Below, in pieces: positions 27,299-34,967 of a DNA stretch of 60,429 nt. Position 1 is the stretch's first letter; every line of letters begins with the position of its first letter. This DNA is from Rubrivivax sp. GTDB lineage: Bacteria > Pseudomonadota > Gammaproteobacteria > Burkholderiales > Burkholderiaceae_C. The stretch covers positions 1 through 60,429 of the forward strand of contig JAJTDE010000051.1 in NCBI GenBank assembly GCA_021298085.1, in the 5' to 3' direction. A program made the position numbers and the translations under genes. The notes beneath the pieces were generated by a model, which saw only the letters and a program-made list of their open reading frames with translations, was not told the origin of the DNA and ran no database searches.

Positions 27299-27604
27299 AT
27301 GCGTCGAACCGGTACCCCCTTGCTCGGTCTTGCCAGCGCGCTGTGTGTCGGCGCTGTCCCTGTCCCCGCCAGCCCATCCGGTGGTGGTGGCTGCAGCGTG
27401 GCGCATGCGCCCCTGCGCGGCAAGGCCCCACTCCTGCCGGGTCTGCTGATGCTGGCCCTGGCAGGCCTCTGGGCAAGGCGGGAACCGCAGCGCCGACACG
27501 TCCGACAAGGCCGCGCCACGCGCCGCATTGACATGCATCAGTGCCGGCCTGCCTGCCCATCCACATACTGTCGGGAACCCATGGCCCGACGTGTCATTAC
27601 CTGA
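27299..27604 (+). CDS. Small secreted ORF: signal peptide joined to a C-terminal sorting-tag-like segment
   Basis: Candidate ORF of 101 residues. Residues 1-25 look like a signal peptide (hydrophobic LLGLASALCVGAVPVPAS). They are followed at once by a Gly-rich Cys motif GGGGCSV, a spacer, a hydrophobic helix LLPGLLMLALAGLWA and basic RREPQRR. This tripartite Gly/Cys, helix, Arg ending is the layout of C-terminal protein-sorting signals (JDVT-CTERM, MYXO-CTERM, GlyGly-CTERM type). Nothing lies between the signal peptide and tag, and about 35 unconserved residues follow the Arg cluster, where real tags end. No Shine-Dalgarno was seen. It is probably an internally deleted remnant of a larger surface protein; coding status is uncertain. 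Confidence 0.35.
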   Translation: MRRTGTPLLGLASALCVGAVPVPASPSGGGGCSVAHAPLRGKAPLLPGLLMLALAGLWARREPQRRHVRQGRATRRIDMHQCRPACPSTYCREPMARRVIT

Positions 27605-27648
27605 GCTCACTCGGGGCCGTCGTCGCCATCTGGCGCCGGCCCCGCGTG

Positions 27649-28812
27649 ATGGCCACGGCTCAGCAGGCCGTGGCGGCCACCGCAGGCTCAGCCAGCAGTG
27701 CCGCGTGGGCCGGGACTCGCGAGTTTCGGGTAACCGCGCGTGCCTATGAAGACCTTGACCACACCCAGTGCTCGTTTTTCCTGCAGCCCGTCGATGCCAA
27801 GCCCTTGCCCGAGTTCCGGCCCGGCCAGTTCCTGACGTTTGTGCTCTCCGTGAGGGATGCCGCCAGGCCCGGCGAACACCGATCCGTCACGCGCTGCTAC
27901 TCGTTGTCAGAGGCGCCTTCGCCCGACCACTACCGAGTCAGCATCAAGCGCGTGCCACCTCCGCCTGATCGTCCTGAGCTCGCGCCTGGTGTGTCATCGA
28001 ATCACTTTCACGATGAGGTGCACGTCGGTGATGTCCTCCAGGTGAAGGCCCCTTCAGGAACCTTCTTCCTCGACCCGGACCCCAGCGTGCCGGCCGTGCT
28101 GGTGGCCGGTGGCATTGGCATCACGCCGATGATGAGCATGCTGGGCTGGTGCCTGACACGGCAGCCCGAGCGCCCTGTCTACCTGTACTACGGCCTGCGG
28201 CACGGCAGAGAGCATGCGTTCAAGGCCCCTCTGGAAGCGCTGGCCATCGCGCATCCGTGCTTCAGGCTGAACGTGGTCTACAGCCGTCCAGCTGAAGAAG
28301 ACCTGCTGGGCAGGGACTTCCAGCACACCGGTCGCGTGGATCTGCCACTGCTGCAGAAGACGCTGCCCCATGGGCGGCACCAGTTCTACCTCTGCGGGCC
28401 GGCGGCCATGATGGAGAGCCTGGTTCCTGCGCTGGCCGAATGGGGTGTCCCAGATGCCGACGTGTACTTCGAAGCCTTCGGGCCTGCGTCGGTGCGCAGG
28501 GCGGGTTCCGCGAGCCCACCCACGGGCGCAGCCACCGCCGAGGCGATGTCCGACCAGGCGCTCGAGGTTCAGTTCAAACGCGCAGGGCGAACGCTCCACT
28601 GGGACGGCAGCGACGCCAACCTGCTGGACTTTGCCGAACGCCATGGCGTGGCTGTCGAGTCCGGCTGTCGATCCGGCAGTTGTGGCAGTTGCGAGACCCG
28701 ACAAGTCGCGGGCTCTGTGGTCTACCCGCAGCGCCCGGCCTTCGATCCCGCACCGGGTCATTGCCTGCTGTGCCTCGCGCGGCCGGTTTCGGCCCTGGTG
28801 CTCGATGCCTGA
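27649..28812 (+). CDS. FAD/NAD(P)H reductase with C-terminal 2Fe-2S ferredoxin domain
   Basis: Cytoplasmic electron-input protein of 387 residues. The FAD domain (about 22-125) has RCYSLSEAP; the NAD(P)-binding domain (about 130-255) has VAGGIGITPMMSM and LCGPAAMM. After a linker, the ferredoxin domain (about 300-387) has the plant-type cluster pattern CRSGSCGSC and a fourth Cys in CLLC. This is the Hcr/vanillate-reductase arrangement, taking hydride from NAD(P)H and delivering single electrons. ATG 27649 is used; an earlier in-frame start would add a mildly hydrophobic N-terminus (LSSLGAVVAIWRR) that could be an anchor. The gene overlaps the b-type cytochrome gene by eight bases, so it likely reduces that protein. 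Confidence 0.9.
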   Translation: MATAQQAVAATAGSASSAAWAGTREFRVTARAYEDLDHTQCSFFLQPVDAKPLPEFRPGQFLTFVLSVRDAARPGEHRSVTRCYSLSEAPSPDHYRVSIKRVPPPPDRPELAPGVSSNHFHDEVHVGDVLQVKAPSGTFFLDPDPSVPAVLVAGGIGITPMMSMLGWCLTRQPERPVYLYYGLRHGREHAFKAPLEALAIAHPCFRLNVVYSRPAEEDLLGRDFQHTGRVDLPLLQKTLPHGRHQFYLCGPAAMMESLVPALAEWGVPDADVYFEAFGPASVRRAGSASPPTGAATAEAMSDQALEVQFKRAGRTLHWDGSDANLLDFAERHGVAVESGCRSGSCGSCETRQVAGSVVYPQRPAFDPAPGHCLLCLARPVSALVLDA

Positions 28813-29410
28813 ACCGATGCGCCCGATGCCACAGCAAGCCCGACTCCTGCGCAACGAGGTGCTCCCCTTGGTGGTGTACATGGCGGCGCTGATCGCGTGC
28901 ACCCTGGTCATCGACGCGGCACTGCATGGGATGAACATCGTGTGGGTCGGTCGCTGGCTCGGCATACCGGGTGTGCTTCTGATCATCGGGTCGTTCGGCT
29001 ATTCGTTGCGCAAGCGCAAGCTGATTCGTTCAGGCCAACCGGCCACACTGCTGCGCTGGCACGAGGGGCTGGCCTGGCTGGGTTCGCTGCTGGTGCTCGT
29101 GCACGCCGGTATCCACTTCAACGCGATCCTGGCCTGGCTGGCCGTGGCCGCGATGCTGGTCAACGTCGGCAGCGGCTTGACGGGGAAGTACCTGATCAGC
29201 CGCAGCCGGCGCAGGCTTGACGAGGCTCGCCAGCGCATGCGCGACCAAGGCCTGGCAGCCGACGAATTGGCCGAGCGAACCTACTGGGACACCATGACCT
29301 TCGACGCCGTCAAGCAGTGGCGTGTCATTCACTTCCCCATCACCTTGGCATTTGCCGTCCTCGGTCTGGCGCACATCATCGCGACCTTCCTGTTCTGGGG
29401 CTGGAAGTGA
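28805..29410 (+). CDS. Four-helix membrane b-type cytochrome-like protein
   Basis: Inner-membrane protein of 201 residues with four predicted helices (about 19-42, 48-66, 88-122, 175-198). Histidines sit in or near the helices: ALHGMN, RWHEGLAW, LVHAGIHF, RVIHFP and LAHIIA, enough for two heme b groups, as in cytochrome b561 or ferric-reductase-like folds. I do not recognise the exact family. It begins inside the reductase gene (8-base overlap) and its stop overlaps the GTG of the octaheme gene (GTGA, 29407-29410). The context therefore gives it the role of membrane electron conduit between the cytoplasmic flavoprotein and the periplasmic multiheme protein. Confidence 0.8.
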   Translation: MPEPMRPMPQQARLLRNEVLPLVVYMAALIACTLVIDAALHGMNIVWVGRWLGIPGVLLIIGSFGYSLRKRKLIRSGQPATLLRWHEGLAWLGSLLVLVHAGIHFNAILAWLAVAAMLVNVGSGLTGKYLISRSRRRLDEARQRMRDQGLAADELAERTYWDTMTFDAVKQWRVIHFPITLAFAVLGLAHIIATFLFWGWK

Positions 29411-30156
29411 AGGGCCGCTGGCTGTTCTGGACGATTGCGGCCAACCTGCTGGTGCTGATCGGGCTGGCCTTCGCCTATCCGCACCTGATGGTCAGCCCGG
29501 GGCCGGTGGTCTCGGCGCATGCGGAGGTGGGCACTGATTGCTTTGCGTGCCACAGACCCTGGCGCGGCGCGTCAGCCACGCTGTGCATCGAGTGCCACAA
29601 ACTGCCTGACATTGGGCTTCGCACCACGAAGGGCATGGCCATCGTTCCGAAGGCCTCACAGCCGCGCCTGAAGTCCTCGTTCCATCAGGCGCTGATCGAG
29701 CAGGACTGCATGGCGTGCCACACCGACCACCGCAGCCCACGGCTCGCGCAGCAAGGCCACCAGTCCTTCTCGCATGCGCTGCTGCGCCCGGCCGTTCAGA
29801 AGCAGTGCGATGGCTGCCACCAGAAGCCAACGGACACGCTGCACCTGAAAGTCGCCGGTGACTGCCAGGCCTGCCATCGGCAAGAGGCCTGGAAGCCCGC
29901 CACCGTCGACCACGCCAAGTCATTTGTTCTGGACCGCGACCACGATGCCCCATGCGTGACCTGCCACAAGGGCAACGACTACAGCACGTTCACCTGCTAC
30001 GGCTGTCATGAGCACACGCCCGCCAACACGCGGGCTGAACACGAGAAGGAAGGAATTCGGGACTTCGAGAACTGCGTGGAGTGCCATCGAGACCCTGGCG
30101 TGGAACCGAAGAAAACCGGTCTGTCGAAGGATCGGGGCGAGCGCAGGAGGGATTGA
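29407..30156 (+). CDS. Octaheme c-type cytochrome, membrane-anchored
   Basis: Periplasmic multiheme protein of 249 residues with an uncleaved-looking N-terminal helix (WLFWTIAANLLVLIGLAFA). Eight CxxCH sites are visible in order: CFACH, CIECH, CMACH, CDGCH, CQACH, CVTCH, CYGCH and CVECH; there are also many single His residues able to be the second axial ligands, as in class III/cytochrome c3-type proteins. The C-terminus is basic. GTG 29407 overlaps the stop of the b-type cytochrome gene, so the two are translationally coupled. It is the likely acceptor or donor outside the membrane of the reductase module; its terminal partner (metal, oxyanion, other cytochrome) is unknown. Confidence 0.93.
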   Translation: MKGRWLFWTIAANLLVLIGLAFAYPHLMVSPGPVVSAHAEVGTDCFACHRPWRGASATLCIECHKLPDIGLRTTKGMAIVPKASQPRLKSSFHQALIEQDCMACHTDHRSPRLAQQGHQSFSHALLRPAVQKQCDGCHQKPTDTLHLKVAGDCQACHRQEAWKPATVDHAKSFVLDRDHDAPCVTCHKGNDYSTFTCYGCHEHTPANTRAEHEKEGIRDFENCVECHRDPGVEPKKTGLSKDRGERRRD

Positions 30157-30167
30157 GTGCGCTGGCC

Positions 30168-30187
30168 GATGGTGGTTGGCCACCATC
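30168..30187 (+). terminator. Hairpin after the octaheme gene (weak terminator candidate)
   Basis: GATGGTGG (30168-30175) pairs with CCACCATC (30180-30187) around a four-base loop, 12 bases after the stop. No T-run follows, so it may act as an mRNA 3' stabiliser or aid Rho-dependent termination. Confidence 0.35.
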
Positions 30188-30352
30188 AGCAGCTGATGCG
30201 CTTGAACCCTGGGCCTGCGATGACCTGCAGATCACCGTCGAGACCATCAGCCCCGATGCGCTGTCGCCCGCGTGGTGCGCTGAAGGCCAGTGTCGGCGGG
30301 GGGCGGGCGGCGGCCTTGAGCCTCTGCGCGGGTGCCGATCACTGCGGGCAGA

Positions 30353-31564
30353 TCACTGCACCGCTACCTGCCGCTTGACCCACAGCCAGGCCAGGCCACC
30401 GGTGGCCATCAGCGCGGCCGACGCCAGCGCCAGCGAGAGCGCCGAACCCATCACCCAGGGTGACAACACCCCAGCAACCAGCGCGTTGGCCATGGCACCC
30501 ACAAAGGCCTGCACCGACGATGCCATGCCGCGCCGCTCGGGCACTTCGTCCAGCACCAGCAGGGTCAAGGCCGGCGCGATGAGCGACCAGCCGAAGGCAT
30601 AACACGCCACCGGCCACAGGGCCCACGCGGCGTGTGGCGCCCAGACGGCGTTCAGCGCCAGGTTGACAGCCGTGCTGATGCCCATGATGAGAAAGCCCTG
30701 CCGCACCTGCCGTGACCGCGGCACCCGGCCCGCCAGGCGTCCGCTCCACCAGGCGCCGCCCATGATGCCGCTGACGCTGAGCACAAAGAACCAGAAGAAC
30801 TGCTGCGGCTGCAGGCCGAGGTGGTCACCCAGCCAGGCGGGCGACGACAGCACGTAGATGAACAGGCCGTTGAAGGGCACACCACCGGCCACCACCAGCG
30901 CCAGGAATCGCAGGCTGGTGCCCATCTGCCAGTAACCCCGGAGCAGGTGTGCGGGGTGGAAGGGCTGGCGCTGGCTGGCATGCAGCGATTCCGGCAGCCG
31001 CTGCAGCATCATCAGCCACAGCAGCAGGCCCAGCCCGGCCAGCAGCCAGAACACGCTGTGCCAGCCCAGGTGCACAAAGAGCCAACCACCCACCAGCGGT
31101 GCCAGTGCCGGGGCCACCCCGAAGAAGATCGTGACCTGGCTCATCACCCGCTGCGCTTCCACCGGCGGGTAGAGGTCTCGGATGATGGCGCGCGACACTA
31201 CCATGCCCGCCCCGGCCGAGAGCCCCTGCATCGCCCGGAATGCCACCAGCTGGCCGATGCTGCTGCTCAGTGCACAGCCCACGGAACCCGCGACAAACAC
31301 CAGCACGGCCACCAGCACCACCGGCCGCCGGCCCACGCTGTCGGACAAGGCGCCGTGGAACAGGTTCATGACCGCAAAGGCCGCGAGGTAGGCCGACAGC
31401 GTCTGCTGCATCTGCACCGGCGTGGCCTGCAGGTCGGCCGCGATGCCGGCAAAGGCCGGCAGGTAGGTGTCGATGGCAAAGGGGCCCATCATGCCCAGGC
31501 ACGCGAGCAGCAGCGACAGCGTCCAGCGCGGCCCGCGCCAGAGGGTGTCAGCCTGGGGATGCAT
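30353..31564 (-). CDS. MFS drug-resistance exporter, Bcr/CflA family
   Basis: Inner-membrane proton-driven exporter of 403 residues with 12 predicted helices. The family start is typical: MMGPFAIDTYLPAFAGIAADL, then LSAYLAAFAVMNLFHGALSDSVGRRPV (motif A with DSVGRRP, about 70-80) and the RAMQGLSAGAGMVVSRAIIRDL segment (about 115-136). Likely substrates are drugs or small metabolites. ATG 31564 fits the family N-terminus; an in-frame GTG at 31591 adds nine residues. Its upstream side runs directly into a phosphoketolase remnant, so its promoter must lie within former phosphoketolase sequence. Confidence 0.93.
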   Translation of the reverse strand: MHPQADTLWRGPRWTLSLLLACLGMMGPFAIDTYLPAFAGIAADLQATPVQMQQTLSAYLAAFAVMNLFHGALSDSVGRRPVVLVAVLVFVAGSVGCALSSSIGQLVAFRAMQGLSAGAGMVVSRAIIRDLYPPVEAQRVMSQVTIFFGVAPALAPLVGGWLFVHLGWHSVFWLLAGLGLLLWLMMLQRLPESLHASQRQPFHPAHLLRGYWQMGTSLRFLALVVAGGVPFNGLFIYVLSSPAWLGDHLGLQPQQFFWFFVLSVSGIMGGAWWSGRLAGRVPRSRQVRQGFLIMGISTAVNLALNAVWAPHAAWALWPVACYAFGWSLIAPALTLLVLDEVPERRGMASSVQAFVGAMANALVAGVLSPWVMGSALSLALASAALMATGGLAWLWVKRQVAVQ

Positions 31565-31599
31565 CCACCGGAGTGTAGAGGCCACCTGCACAGCGCCGC

Positions 31600-32014
31600 T
31601 GAAGACGAATCACCGCCTGGCCATGCAGCCGCATGACGTCGCTCAGGAAGTTGCCCAGCACCAGCGTGTCCTGTACCTGGACGGCGCCGGGCGAGCTGAA
31701 CTCGTCGAACAACTCCGGCGGCTGGTAGCTGCGCATCCAGCGCTCCAGCTCTGCCTGGATGCGCTGGATCTGCTGGATGACCTGGTTCAGGGCGTCGGCC
31801 AGCATGAAGCGCTTTCGCAGACACCGATGACGTTCTGCCCCGGCACCGTGCCCCAGTGCCCCACCTGCGGCTTGATGTGGTCCAGCGTCAGTGGCTGGCG
31901 CAGCAGCGGGTTGTCCTGCAGGTAGATCTGCCCCACGGCCAGGGAGTTGGAGGCTCGCCAGTAGGCGTCCATCCGCTGGAGCATCTCGGGCGAGCTGGGG
32001 GTGGGGGTGGACAT
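31600..32014 (-). pseudogene. Phosphoketolase remnant with multiple internal deletions
   Basis: Intact xylulose-5-P/fructose-6-P phosphoketolase has about 790 residues. Here the N-terminus is recognisable from ATG 32014 ([20 protein letters not shown], then HIKP and [10 protein letters not shown]), until about 31832. The frame then changes, and short pieces from the middle of the enzyme follow in order: [30 protein letters not shown] and SPGAVQVQDTLVLGNFLSDV (to about 31626). At least three large internal deletions and one frameshift separate them, and the whole C-terminal half is missing. The ThDP-binding region is gone, so it cannot be active. The MFS exporter gene begins just downstream. 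Confidence 0.75.
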
Positions 32015-32116
32015 GCCGCAGCTTGGGGTGCGGTCTGATGCGGGTCTGTGCGCTCGTGAACAGACCCCCCTACGGCTGGCCGTGTGGCCGTTGAAGGCCA
32101 CCTACACTGCCTCGCC

Positions 32117-32353
32117 ATGAGGTGGATCACAGATTGGCTGCGTCGGCCGAAGACCCAGCCGCTCAGCGATGTTCAACGCGCACAGGCCTTGATCGAGGCG
32201 GTTGACCGTGGCGGCATTCCGCTGAACCCGGCGCGTGTGAACGCGATCGCCCGCACCCTGGGGCTGGAGGTGTCTGCTGAAGCCCCGGTGGAGCTCACGC
32301 TCGAGCGCATCCGCCTGGCGCTGCTGCGCTGCGCCCAACCGCCGGGCGGCTGA
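32117..32353 (+). CDS. Small conserved-looking protein, function unknown
   Basis: Product of 78 residues from ATG 32117, with a basic tryptophan-containing start (MRWITDWLRR) and two probable helices: SDVQRAQALIEAVDRGG and ELTLERIRLALLRC, separated by PLNPARVNAIARTLGLEV. Codon third positions are strongly GC-biased, which supports coding. The pattern resembles a small helical DNA- or protein-binding module but I do not recognise it. It stands alone between the phosphoketolase remnant and the GH9 gene. Confidence 0.55.
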   Translation: MRWITDWLRRPKTQPLSDVQRAQALIEAVDRGGIPLNPARVNAIARTLGLEVSAEAPVELTLERIRLALLRCAQPPGG

Positions 32354-32406
32354 CGCACCGCGGCACCCACCCGCTGCCGCCAGGCTGCGGGCTCAGGCGT
32401 TCTGGC

Positions 32407-34749
32407 TCAGGGCTGCACGCGGATGTCGTCGAAGAACAGGCGGGTGCTGGGGCTGGCGTCAAACTTCATGATGCTCAGGCGCTTCAGCGCCGGGGCGCTG
32501 CCCAGCTGCGCGCGTGGCAGGCTGATCTCTGTCCATACCCGTGGCGGCACCGTCAGGTTGGCGGTGCGGGCGGCGTTGGAGGAATCGTCCACATTCACCA
32601 TCACCTGCAGCGGCACCGTGCCCGGTGAGTCGTTGTAGACCCAGAAGCGCACCGCGGCGGCGTCGCCCAGGGCCACGGCGTTGTTGCGCCACAAGGACAG
32701 GCCACCCCAGGCGCCGATGTCGGCGCGGATGGCACGCTTGCCCACGCGCACCGGGCTGGTGTTGGCCAGGTTGACCACCGTGTTCCACGACCAGTCCTGC
32801 CAGCCACTGCCCAGGGCGTCGGCATAGGCGCGAACGGTGGTGTCGGCGCCAGAGGCCGCGCGGCTGACCATCGAACGCGCCAGCAGGTTGATGTAGGCCG
32901 CCTGGTAGTAGATGGCGGGCTCGGAGATCTCGTACGAGGCTTCGGCGTGGTCGTTCCAGTCCTTGTAGGCCTTCTGCGGCGGCTGGTTGCGAATGCCACC
33001 CACCGTGCCGGAGTAGAAGGGATTGGGCCCGCCGGTCACGTAGCCCGGGGGCGGGCCGAAGCGCGATGTCCTGGCGTTGTCCCAGACCGAGCCATCGTTG
33101 AACCACGAGTGGAAGATCTCATTGATGGACGATTCCGCGCCAAAGGCCGCCATGTTGGACAGCATCACCAGCCCCAGGGGGTTGGCGCCGTGCAGCCAGT
33201 TCAGGTGCTGATCGGCCAGGGCCTGGTAGCTGGCGGCCTGGGCCGGGTTGATGCGGTGGCTGACGAAATCCAGGTTCATCAGGCCGACGTTGGCCTTGAT
33301 CATGGTGCTGCCCCAATGGTATTGGTCATCGGGCATGAAGGCGCGGTAGAGGTCGGTCTCGGCGTTGCGGTCGGTCAGCGACATGGTGCTGTTCTGAGCC
33401 GCCTTGCGGTTGCGGATGTCCGTGGCCACGGGGCTGCTGGGCGGCAGCATGTTGGCATAACGCAGCAGCGCATTCTGCAGCGGCAGGTTGTAGGGGCCCC
33501 ACCAGTTGTTGGACACCGGCTCCACCGTGGTGTAGCGCGCCTGGACAAAATCGCGGTATTCGGCCTTGCCGGTCAGCTCGAACAGGTGAATGGCGGCGAT
33601 CAGCGCGCTGCCCACCTGTTCAGCCACGGTGTGGTCGGCGTCGCCGGCCTTCACTTCCATGGTGTCGCAGTGGGTCTGGAAGGCGTTGGCGCTGAACTGG
33701 TTGGTGGTGGCCTTGGCACGGTTCCAGGCGGCTTCGGCGCGGGCGAGCAGGTCATTGCCGTAGGCCACCTGTGAGGGGATGGCCCGGTAGACACCTGCGG
33801 ATGCCGCAAACATCGCGGCACCCGCCAGCGTGGCCGATGTGCATTCGGGCACGTAGTAGCGCGGGCGGCGGTCGGTGCTCAGCGGGGTGGCCAGTTCGTA
33901 GTCCAGCACACCCACCTTGAGCAGGAAGCCCTGGGTGCCGGTGGCGTTCTGCATGCGCTTGAGAAACTCCAGCTCGAACTTCAGTTCGTCCAGCAGATCG
34001 GGCAGGCCGTTGCCGCTTTCAGGGATGCCATTGGCGTCACCAAACACCGCGGGGTTGATGCGCCAGGCGTCCAGCAGCTGCAGCACGGCGTTGCGGGCGA
34101 AGGTGGTGTACTTGTTGGTGTCGCCCGCGTCCATCCAGCCGCCGCTCAGGTCCCGCGATGTCGCAGGGTTGCCCTTGGCATAGACGCTGGTGGCGAAGCG
34201 GTCCTGGCTGGGGCCTTCGTAGGCGGCGGCGTCGGTCCAGCCACCTTCGGCAAAGGGCAGCTGCTTGGCGGTGTTCAGGCGCTGGTAGTAGAAGGTGCGC
34301 AGCGCCTGGCGCAAGACCGCGTTGTAGGCGGCGGTGTTGATCTCGAAGCGGCCGGAACTGACGTTGTTCAGGCTGTCGTGGATGTAGTAGGAGCCCGGCG
34401 TGGCCAGCGCGGAGAAATCAAAAGACCAGCCGCGGTCACCCGATTGCGCGTGCACGGCGCCGTTGCGCCAGCTGCGCAGCGTGCCGCTGAAGACCACCGC
34501 GTTGTCGGCCCAGCGGCGCACCTGGTACTGGTTGGGCCCGGTGCCCGGGTTGAAGGATTGCGCGCTGTTGTTGCCCTGCACGGGGTCGGCCACGATGGCC
34601 ACCTTGGCCATGCGCCGCAGGTAGCCGAACTGGTCTACCTTGATGTGGGGTGTCAGCGTGGTGGGCGCGGCGATGGCGCTGGTGGGCACCAGCAGGGCGG
34701 CGCAGCAGGCCGCGGCCCACCGGCAGGCGTTTGCGTTCAACGGGTTCAT
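32407..34749 (-). CDS. GH9 family endoglucanase (cellulase), secreted
   Basis: Exported glycoside hydrolase of 780 residues. Signal peptide (about 10-28, ending AIAAP), an N-terminal Ig-like CelD_N domain (about 33-138, starting IKVDQFGYL), the GH9 (alpha/alpha)6 barrel (about 143-625) and a C-terminal beta-sandwich carbohydrate-binding-like domain (about 640-780). Catalytic residues are visible: Asp207 and Asp210 in GGWMDAGDTNKY and the acid Glu610 in YEISEPAIYYQAAY. AGGAGG precedes ATG 34749. It presumably cuts cellulose or mixed beta-1,4-glucan outside the cell and complements the GH16 enzyme at 8930. It is divergent from the second P-type ATPase. Confidence 0.93.
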   Translation of the reverse strand: MNPLNANACRWAAACCAALLVPTSAIAAPTTLTPHIKVDQFGYLRRMAKVAIVADPVQGNNSAQSFNPGTGPNQYQVRRWADNAVVFSGTLRSWRNGAVHAQSGDRGWSFDFSALATPGSYYIHDSLNNVSSGRFEINTAAYNAVLRQALRTFYYQRLNTAKQLPFAEGGWTDAAAYEGPSQDRFATSVYAKGNPATSRDLSGGWMDAGDTNKYTTFARNAVLQLLDAWRINPAVFGDANGIPESGNGLPDLLDELKFELEFLKRMQNATGTQGFLLKVGVLDYELATPLSTDRRPRYYVPECTSATLAGAAMFAASAGVYRAIPSQVAYGNDLLARAEAAWNRAKATTNQFSANAFQTHCDTMEVKAGDADHTVAEQVGSALIAAIHLFELTGKAEYRDFVQARYTTVEPVSNNWWGPYNLPLQNALLRYANMLPPSSPVATDIRNRKAAQNSTMSLTDRNAETDLYRAFMPDDQYHWGSTMIKANVGLMNLDFVSHRINPAQAASYQALADQHLNWLHGANPLGLVMLSNMAAFGAESSINEIFHSWFNDGSVWDNARTSRFGPPPGYVTGGPNPFYSGTVGGIRNQPPQKAYKDWNDHAEASYEISEPAIYYQAAYINLLARSMVSRAASGADTTVRAYADALGSGWQDWSWNTVVNLANTSPVRVGKRAIRADIGAWGGLSLWRNNAVALGDAAAVRFWVYNDSPGTVPLQVMVNVDDSSNAARTANLTVPPRVWTEISLPRAQLGSAPALKRLSIMKFDASPSTRLFFDDIRVQP

Positions 34750-34967
34750 GGGGCCTCCTGGGTGTCGAGCGGCACGTTAGCCAATGGCCTGGCGCGCCAT
34801 CGGCGCGAAGGGTCTTGCAGGCGTAAGTGTGTGTAACCCGGGCGGTGGTGCCGTTGCTGCAGTGGGTGCAGCCGGCACCGCTGGCACTTCGGGTGCCGCC
34901 GATCGTGGCGGGTCGGTGCGCTGGCGCACCGTCGCCCCGCGCGGTCCTGCGTAGGCTTGTCGTGCCG

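Noticed and set aside
27159..27449. 96-codon frame starting in the 12-base repeat
   Set aside because: Begins as repeat translation and continues without domain; the repeat itself explains its openness.
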